Shown here one piece after another: positions 5,354 to 10,137 of a DNA stretch of 10,137 nt. Each line of letters begins with the position of its first letter. Position 1 is the stretch's first letter. The notes below the pieces were generated by a model. That model was given only the letters and a program-made list of their open reading frames with translations, searched no databases and was not told the DNA's origin. The translations under genes and the position numbers were made by a program. Source of the DNA: Ktedonobacter sp. 13_1_20CM_4_53_11 (lineage in GTDB: Bacteria > Chloroflexota > Ktedonobacteria > Ktedonobacterales > Ktedonobacteraceae); the NCBI GenBank assembly GCA_001919995.1, contig MNIY01000139.1, forward strand, positions 1 to 10,137, in the 5' to 3' direction.

Positions 5354-7033
5354 CTAAGGCACTTCTACCCAACCGTGTTCTTCGTGGAAATTCAATCCTT
5401 GTTGCTTTGCCTCCTTCCCCGTCAAATAGGGGAGGAGGTGACCCACCAGGGGTTGTTTGGCTTTGAAACGGCGCAGATTGTCCTGCGCACGCTCGATCAT
5501 CAATTGCAGACCTCCCAATGGGTCCCCCAGTGTCTCTTGTAAGGACTGCAAAAGCCCTGCCGCTCGCTCATCTACACTCAACCTCTGTCGCTGATGACCC
5601 AGGTGACGGGCAACAGTCAGCATACTCTCTTCACCAATCAGCTCGAGGTGCTCAGCCCAGAGCAACATGCGTAAGCCACGCGCCAGTTCTGCATTGAGCG
5701 TGGCGACATTCAGTTCGGTATCGTCGCGCATGCCCCGGTTGTTCAAGTTGGCGGAGCCGACCGTTGACCAGAGATCGTCGACGATCGCGACTTTCGCATG
5801 CACATAGATGGGTCGGTAGCCTTCTTCGCCTTCTCCCTCTGATGAAGCAGCCAGGCAGAAGACCTGAATGCGCCCCTGTGCCGCAGCTTCGGGCGCTTCT
5901 TTACGTAAGCGGGCAAGCCCGGCATCAGTGAAATCACGACCTACATTCGGATGGTCGGGCAGCACCATGGCGACTGTCGTGCCACGCCGCAATGCTGCCG
6001 CTAGCGCGTGTAGGTTGCGCTCCATGTCTGGGCTATCGATTCTCAGGAGCGTATGGTCGATCCCATAGAATGCATGGATCCAGAAGTACTGGTTCTCCAG
6101 GTAGACAAAGTGTTGCGCATTGCTGAGTGCGTTCGCGTAGAGTTGGGCAATGTCCTGGATACCGTGCACTGGAGCGAAGCTGTAGGTGTGTGCGGGGATG
6201 GTACGAGCTACTTGTACCAGGCTGGTGCTTTCTAATGGAGGCGGGAGCGGGTGTTCGGGAACGAGCAGCTGGTTGTCCCACTCGTGTCGCTGGACGACAT
6301 CATTCCAGCGTTGGCGAAAATTGAGTTCCACGTCCCCCACTGCTGGTCCTTCTATGACGGCGTGAGCATCATGCCAGTTGTGCGGGGTGCGATCCCCTTG
6401 GTTACGGCGCATAGGAGAGGAGTAGTGGTGTGAGTGCGTATCCCACCGGTCGTAATCGCCATTGAGTTCAATCAGCATATCGATGCCGCCGACGAAGGCA
6501 TGGGTGCCGTCCACGACCGCGATTTTTTGATGCAAGGACTCGATTGGGTGATGCAGAATGCCATGGGAGCTGTCATCGAGGATGCAGGACACGCCTACCT
6601 GGGTGAGTTCCTCATGCGCTGCTTTGGGATCGTAGTGTGAAAACAGCTCTGAACTGGCCCAGATCAATGCTTTCACCTCAACACCCTTGCTCACCATAGA
6701 ACCCAGGACTGCTTGTACGGTCAGATCGTGTGTACACCAGAAGTCAATCTCGGCCTCCTGGAGACCTTCCGTGCGGAGTTCAGCCAGGAGCGCCTCCTGT
6801 TCAGGACTGCCGTCTGGTCCTGCGCGCTGGTCTGCTCCACGCACCAGTTCCATCAGTGGAGTCAACCCCCAGGCAGCAATGTAGATATACTTACGTGCCA
6901 TGAGAAAATGGCGGCACATCGAGAGGAAGGCGGAGTGCGCATCGACGAGATAAGTCACATGGGAATCGGCATGGACGGGTGTATCACCCTCGGCCCACCA
7001 GTTATTCACTGGTTGCTCGTTGTGAGCTGACAT
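5354..7033 (-). CDS. Phospholipase D-family protein with two HKD motifs
   Basis: 559 residues with two HxKxxxxD motifs typical of the PLD superfamily: H168-Q-K170 with D175, then VGGID, and H412-A-K414 with D419, then TVGSANLNNRGM. YLENQYFW (311-318) and NFRQRWN (239-245) are also seen in eukaryote-type PLDs. The two motifs form one active site through a phospho-histidine intermediate; substrates in the family are phosphodiesters such as phosphatidylcholine. There is no obvious signal peptide or membrane helix, so the protein is likely cytosolic or peripheral. The ATG at 7033 is preceded by GAGGTG at normal spacing. The TMEM175 gene follows immediately on the same strand, suggesting cotranscription. 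Both catalytic motifs are complete. Whether it is a true phospholipase, a transphosphatidylase or a cardiolipin-synthase-like enzyme cannot be decided; the length and ENQYF motif favour the phospholipase D branch. Confidence 0.9.
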   Translation of the reverse strand: MSAHNEQPVNNWWAEGDTPVHADSHVTYLVDAHSAFLSMCRHFLMARKYIYIAAWGLTPLMELVRGADQRAGPDGSPEQEALLAELRTEGLQEAEIDFWCTHDLTVQAVLGSMVSKGVEVKALIWASSELFSHYDPKAAHEELTQVGVSCILDDSSHGILHHPIESLHQKIAVVDGTHAFVGGIDMLIELNGDYDRWDTHSHHYSSPMRRNQGDRTPHNWHDAHAVIEGPAVGDVELNFRQRWNDVVQRHEWDNQLLVPEHPLPPPLESTSLVQVARTIPAHTYSFAPVHGIQDIAQLYANALSNAQHFVYLENQYFWIHAFYGIDHTLLRIDSPDMERNLHALAAALRRGTTVAMVLPDHPNVGRDFTDAGLARLRKEAPEAAAQGRIQVFCLAASSEGEGEEGYRPIYVHAKVAIVDDLWSTVGSANLNNRGMRDDTELNVATLNAELARGLRMLLWAEHLELIGEESMLTVARHLGHQRQRLSVDERAAGLLQSLQETLGDPLGGLQLMIERAQDNLRRFKAKQPLVGHLLPYLTGKEAKQQGLNFHEEHGWVEVP

Positions 7034-7296
7034 AGATCATCACCTCTTGAATACTTTCTGTACCTGCGTTAGAACGACTGGTACTCGTGGACAATGAACA
7101 TACGGAGATGTTCGTCTGAAAAGGCTCGACATCAGGGTGGAAGCGATAAAACAGTCGACGCAGAACACCGAACGTGACAACGACGCAGGTCAGGTGCGCC
7201 TGAATGAAGACATGCTCGCGACGATGGATGCTGCTGTTGAGCACACGTCATGATCTGTCCCTTGCTTCTTGACCGGAAGGTATTTCTTAACGACTC

Positions 7297-7485
7297 CTAA
7301 GAGTCACCATGAGGAGCCACGAGTTCTACCTCATGGTATTCTAACCACAGGGGTTCCTTCATTTGCACTCCTTCGAGAGCGACCAGGTAAAAACAACACA
7401 GCTCATCAAGATCATCAGTGATCATATGAACTTCATGGATTGTCCCTCTGAGTCCTCTGAAAGGGCTATAATTTGTCACACGCAC
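7297..7485 (-). CDS. Small hypothetical protein, possible SH3-like beta fold
   Basis: A 62-residue frame from a GTG at 7485 to TAG at 7297. I do not recognise a named family. The sequence alternates in a beta-strand fashion: NYSPFRGLRGTI (5-16), FYLVALEG (32-39), PLWLEYHEVELV (45-56). The GxxGTI turn followed by short strands resembles small SH3-like barrels (inference). Composition is protein-like, not the low-complexity look of shadow frames. Start support is weak: two GTG codons at positions 1 and 3 with only AGCAGG nearby, and the frame stays open further upstream, where a strong GAGGAG (about 7530-7535) is not followed by a usable in-frame ATG, GTG or TTG. It could therefore be a 5'-damaged gene. 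It lies between the GMC and PLD genes on the same strand. Confidence 0.45.
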   Translation of the reverse strand: MRVTNYSPFRGLRGTIHEVHMITDDLDELCCFYLVALEGVQMKEPLWLEYHEVELVAPHGDS

Positions 7486-7562
7486 CCTGCTGCTTATTGG
7501 AAAGATTTCTACCCCAAGATATATTGATCTCCTCTTTTGGAAATGCCTTTCATCACCTCACC

Positions 7563-7588
7563 CGATCACCCTGGTTATCAGGTGATCG
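7563..7588 (-). terminator. Stem-loop downstream of the GMC oxidoreductase gene
   Basis: CGATCACC (7563-7570) and GGTGATCG (7581-7588) are perfect 8-base inverted arms with a 10-nt loop, in which CTG and CA can extend the pairing around a bulged base. It starts about 33 nt after the stop of the GMC gene on the minus strand. No T run follows on that strand, so this is either a weak terminator or an mRNA 3'-end structure. Confidence 0.4.
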
Positions 7589-7620
7589 AGTGATCAGGCG
7601 ACTTGAGAGCGCTTCGCCGC

Positions 7621-9174
7621 CTACTTCATGCGCTCGAGGAGATGGTCTCCTACGCGTAACGCATTGGCTATTGCCGTTAAGGCCGGGTTCACCGCGCTGA
7701 TGCTGGGGAAAAAGCTCGTATCGACGACGTACAGGTTATCCAGTTCGTGCGCTTTGCAGTTGACATCCAGGGCGGACGTCTTTGGATCCCTCCCGAAGCG
7801 ACAGGTTCCGGCCTGGTGCGCCACTCCGGCAACCGGGATGTCGGTCTTGAGGTAGGCACTGCGCGGGATCAGGTGGTCGGGGTGCATGCCCAGGTGATTG
7901 AGCATGGACTTGAGTTTGTCGTACAGCTTTTGCTTTGGCACCTCGTTATTGGGCGTATAGCTCAGCGTGACCTTCCCTTCCTTGTCGACGCTGACGCGAT
8001 TGTTAGGATCCGGCAGGTCTTCGGTGGAGAGCCAGAAGTCGACGGCGTGATGCGCGATATCTGTCATTGTAAACATCGGCGCCAGCTTCGTCTCGACGGG
8101 TTTTTCGCCCTTGAACATCGGTCCCTGGGACTTGCCGACCATCTGGATGTTGCCCACCGGGTACGCGAATCCCTCCATGCCAAAGTAAAAGTCATTCAGC
8201 GCGAGCGTCTTCTGGAACTGGGTCGGATTCGGCTCTTTCGAGATCGCCAGTACCGCTGTGCAGTTGTGGAACATATAGTTGCGCCCGACTTGATCGGAGC
8301 CGTTGGCAAGCCCATTGGGGTGCTTGTCATTGGCGGATATCAGCAGCAGTTTGGCCGAGTTGGTAGCGCCGGCTGAGACCACGACGATGCCGCCCTGGTA
8401 GGTTTCGATCTCTCCGTTGCGCTCGACCACCACCTCTGTCACGGTGGTGCCAGTCGCGTTGGTATGGAGCTCAATGGCCCTGGTGTTGGTCAGCAAGGTG
8501 ACGTTCGGATACTCCAGCGCCGGGCGCACACCTATCACCTCCGCATCCGATTTGGCATGCAACAGGCACGGGAAGCCGTCAACATTTGAGCAGCGAATGC
8601 AGGCGCTGAACGGCCTATTGTCTTCGTTGAGCATGATCCCGCAGGGAGCGTGGAAGGGATGGTAGCCCGCCCTTTCGAGGTCGTCGGATAGTTTTTGAAT
8701 GCGCGGCTCATGCGAAACCGGAGGGTATGGATAGGGCGCGCTGGACGGCGGCTCGATGGGGTCTTCGCCCCGCGCTCCGTGTACCTGATACAGTTGCTCG
8801 GCTTTCGTGTAGTACGGTTCCATCTCGTCATAGCTGATGGGCCACGCAGGAGAAATGCCGTCGTAATGGCGTAGTTCGCCGAAATCTTCCTTGCGCTGGC
8901 GGTAGAGCGCCGCCCCATAAAGCTTGGTCGCGCCGCCGACGAAGTAGTGCACCTGTGGTTGGAAAGCCTTGCCGTCTTTATCGTACCAGGTGTCCGGCGA
9001 GGCATAGCGGTTCTTGACGAACACGGAATCGGCATCCCAGTTCTCAAGCTCGCGAGGCAGCCAGTCGCCTCGCTCAAGCAGCAAAATGCTCTTACCCGAT
9101 GGGGCAAGGTGACGGGCGAGCGTCCCACCACCCGCTCCGCTGCCAATAATGATGATATCATACTGAGTATCCAT
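7621..9174 (-). CDS. GMC-family FAD-dependent oxidoreductase
   Basis: 517 residues. The N-terminus has the FAD-binding Rossmann motif DIIIIGSGAGGG (6-17) and an acidic strand end LLLERG (31-36). The C-terminal GMC domain ends with AHQAGTCRFG, containing the expected catalytic His453, and AVNPALTAIANALR, containing Asn496. These features place it with glucose-methanol-choline enzymes, nearest in feel to the sugar/alcohol dehydrogenase branch rather than fungal oxidases; the substrate is not determinable. A cysteine cluster C178, C192, C195, C203 surrounds DGFPC. No Tat or Sec signal is seen, so the protein is probably cytoplasmic unless a partner subunit exports it; no gluconate-dehydrogenase-type small subunit or cytochrome lies in the window. 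ATG 9174 is preceded by AAGGGA at about 9 nt. The gene follows the SDR gene after 196 bp containing a stem-loop. Confidence 0.92.
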   Translation of the reverse strand: MDTQYDIIIIGSGAGGGTLARHLAPSGKSILLLERGDWLPRELENWDADSVFVKNRYASPDTWYDKDGKAFQPQVHYFVGGATKLYGAALYRQRKEDFGELRHYDGISPAWPISYDEMEPYYTKAEQLYQVHGARGEDPIEPPSSAPYPYPPVSHEPRIQKLSDDLERAGYHPFHAPCGIMLNEDNRPFSACIRCSNVDGFPCLLHAKSDAEVIGVRPALEYPNVTLLTNTRAIELHTNATGTTVTEVVVERNGEIETYQGGIVVVSAGATNSAKLLLISANDKHPNGLANGSDQVGRNYMFHNCTAVLAISKEPNPTQFQKTLALNDFYFGMEGFAYPVGNIQMVGKSQGPMFKGEKPVETKLAPMFTMTDIAHHAVDFWLSTEDLPDPNNRVSVDKEGKVTLSYTPNNEVPKQKLYDKLKSMLNHLGMHPDHLIPRSAYLKTDIPVAGVAHQAGTCRFGRDPKTSALDVNCKAHELDNLYVVDTSFFPSISAVNPALTAIANALRVGDHLLERMK

Positions 9175-9257
9175 GGACTTTTTCCCTTCAAATTATGTGT
9201 GAGTGTCTTTATGAAAGTACAGGCAGGGGTCTACGACAAATCTGTACACATAGAAGT

Positions 9258-9306
9258 GAAGGATGCTTGCGGCTCCTTTGCCAGTTCAAGTTAACAAGCA
9301 TCCTTC
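9258..9306 (-). terminator. Stem-loop with 12-bp perfect arms after the SDR gene
   Basis: GAAGGATGCTTG (9258-9269) is the exact reverse complement of CAAGCATCCTTC (9295-9306), with a 25-nt loop. It lies 65 nt after the stop of the SDR gene on the minus strand and 84 nt before the GMC start. The arms are too long to be accidental. It lacks an adjacent T run, so it may be a factor-dependent terminator, an mRNA stabilising structure or a recognition site for a regulator. Confidence 0.5.
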
Positions 9307-9370
9307 CCTTGAGGGCAGAGGAAGAATCCATGCACCTCATTCACATCTTCCCGGCCCCTGAAACAATGAT

Positions 9371-10137
9371 CTAGAGCCCCCCCGTGTTGACCGACAAGCC
9401 ACCATCGATCACATAGGTCGAGCCGTTCATGTAAGCCGCTGCATCCGAAGCTAAGAACAGCGCCAGCTTCGCGATCTCTTCGGGTTGCCCCATGCGATGC
9501 AATGGAATTTCTTTGAGCAGTGCCGCCATCTTCTCCGGGTCGGCTTCAACATCCGCATCAATCGGCGTATGAATCGCTCCCGGCGCGATATTGTTGACCG
9601 TGATATTGAAGGGGGCCAGTTCCAGGCAAATGGTGCGAGTCATCATGCGTACTCCCCCTTTGGCGCAACAGTACGGAGCATTTTTGGGCATCGCGATGTC
9701 TTCGTGAACAGACGAAACGTTGATGATACGCCCGGCCGTTTTGCTTTTGACCATCTCGCGGGCAGCCGCCTGCGCGCAGAAAAAGGCGCCTTTCAGGTCA
9801 ACTCCGATCACACGATCGAACTGCTGTTCAGTGTAATCCAGGAATGAATTGTGTATCTCCATACCGGCATTGTTGACCATAATGTCCAGTCGACCAAGCT
9901 GTTCGACAGTCTGCTGGATAAGCCCTACTACCTGCTGGTATTGTGAAACATCGGCCTGGATCACCAGGGCTTTGCCATTGTTCTTTTCGATAGTATGGAG
10001 CACTTCCTCGGCTTTCGCCTGGGCATGTGCGTAGTTCACTACCACCGTGGCCCCTTCTTGCGCAAGCTGGATGGCGATAGCGCGACCAATGCCACTATCT
10101 GATCCTGTCACAATGGCAACTTTCGAATCTAATTGTC
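9371..10137 (-). CDS. Short-chain dehydrogenase/reductase, glucose 1-dehydrogenase-like, N-terminus cut by right window edge
   Basis: The minus frame is open to the window edge, with QLDSKVAIV directly preceding the cofactor motif TGSDSGIG, so only a few N-terminal residues should be missing; the GTG at 10111 is an internal valine, not the start. About 254 residues are visible. Classical SDR landmarks follow in order: TGxxxGIG for NAD(P), a DV pair near the adenine pocket (IQADVSQ), NNAG, IINVSSVHE with the catalytic serine, and the YCCAK form of YxxxK. The later PGAIHTPID and C-terminal DGGLSVNTGGL agree with the family. SVHE near the active site and PGAIxTPI are features of Bacillus-type glucose 1-dehydrogenase, which oxidises glucose to gluconolactone; many relatives have other substrates, so the specificity is a suggestion only. 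The gene is followed by a stem-loop and the GMC gene. Confidence 0.9.
   Translation of the reverse strand, partial: QLDSKVAIVTGSDSGIGRAIAIQLAQEGATVVVNYAHAQAKAEEVLHTIEKNNGKALVIQADVSQYQQVVGLIQQTVEQLGRLDIMVNNAGMEIHNSFLDYTEQQFDRVIGVDLKGAFFCAQAAAREMVKSKTAGRIINVSSVHEDIAMPKNAPYCCAKGGVRMMTRTICLELAPFNITVNNIAPGAIHTPIDADVEADPEKMAALLKEIPLHRMGQPEEIAKLALFLASDAAAYMNGSTYVIDGGLSVNTGGL

Noticed and set aside
7002..7244. 80-codon minus-strand frame starting with GTG and overlapping the PLD start
   Set aside because: It overlaps the well-supported PLD start by about 30 bases, has no close ribosome site and no recognised motif. It might be remnant DNA, but I cannot support a gene. The 7034-7296 stretch otherwise shows no clear promoter or repeat.
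7747..8376. 209-codon plus-strand frame inside the GMC gene
   Set aside because: Lies entirely opposite well-conserved GMC coding sequence and shows no recognisable domain.
8535..9191. 218-codon minus-strand frame overlapping the GMC gene
   Set aside because: Shifted-frame Ser/Arg/Thr-rich reading of the real GMC coding sequence.

Overview
The window looks like chromosomal DNA from a member of the Ktedonobacteria (Chloroflexota) or a close relative. This is an inference from protein style: a short Q-loop cytochrome bd oxidase, a two-repeat TMEM175-type channel, a eukaryote-like two-HKD phospholipase D, and GH15/GMC/SDR sugar enzymes together in a moderately GC-rich genome. No rRNA, tRNA, CRISPR array or complete insertion sequence is visible.

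Layout. At the left edge (1-426, minus) lies the N-terminal part of a GH15 trehalase/glucoamylase-like enzyme that runs off the window. An unusually long intergenic stretch of about 900 bp (427-1324) follows. It holds a 40-codon coiled-coil fragment that may be a transposase leader, a 9-bp tandem repeat, and three copies of the 11-mer TAGTGTAAACA, the last just in front of cydA. The plus-strand cyd operon comes next: cydA (intact), cydB (apparently broken by an internal deletion with loss of frame), and an unannotated 57-codon single-membrane-span ORF placed like CydX/CydS, the small subunit of bd oxidases. An 8-bp stem-loop separates this operon from the convergent genes.

From 3954 to the right edge every gene is on the minus strand. 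Read in transcription order from the right they are: an SDR dehydrogenase resembling glucose 1-dehydrogenase (cut by the window edge), a GMC flavoenzyme, a 62-codon small protein, a phospholipase D-family protein, and a fused two-repeat TMEM175/DUF1211 channel. Stem-loops lie after the SDR gene and after the GMC gene, so this strand is probably several transcription units. The PLD and TMEM175 genes are close enough (overlap or 38-nt gap, depending on start) to be one unit.

Functional reading. GH15 enzymes release glucose from alpha-glucosides or trehalose. SDR glucose dehydrogenases and GMC flavoenzymes oxidise sugars or alcohols. Cytochrome bd passes quinol electrons to oxygen. A local theme of sugar oxidation and respiration is plausible but is inferred only from proximity. 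The PLD and TMEM175 genes point to membrane lipid and potassium handling instead. The observations most worth checking are the cydB lesion, the candidate CydS-like small subunit with its perfect 18-bp in-frame duplication, and the repeated motif upstream of cydA.
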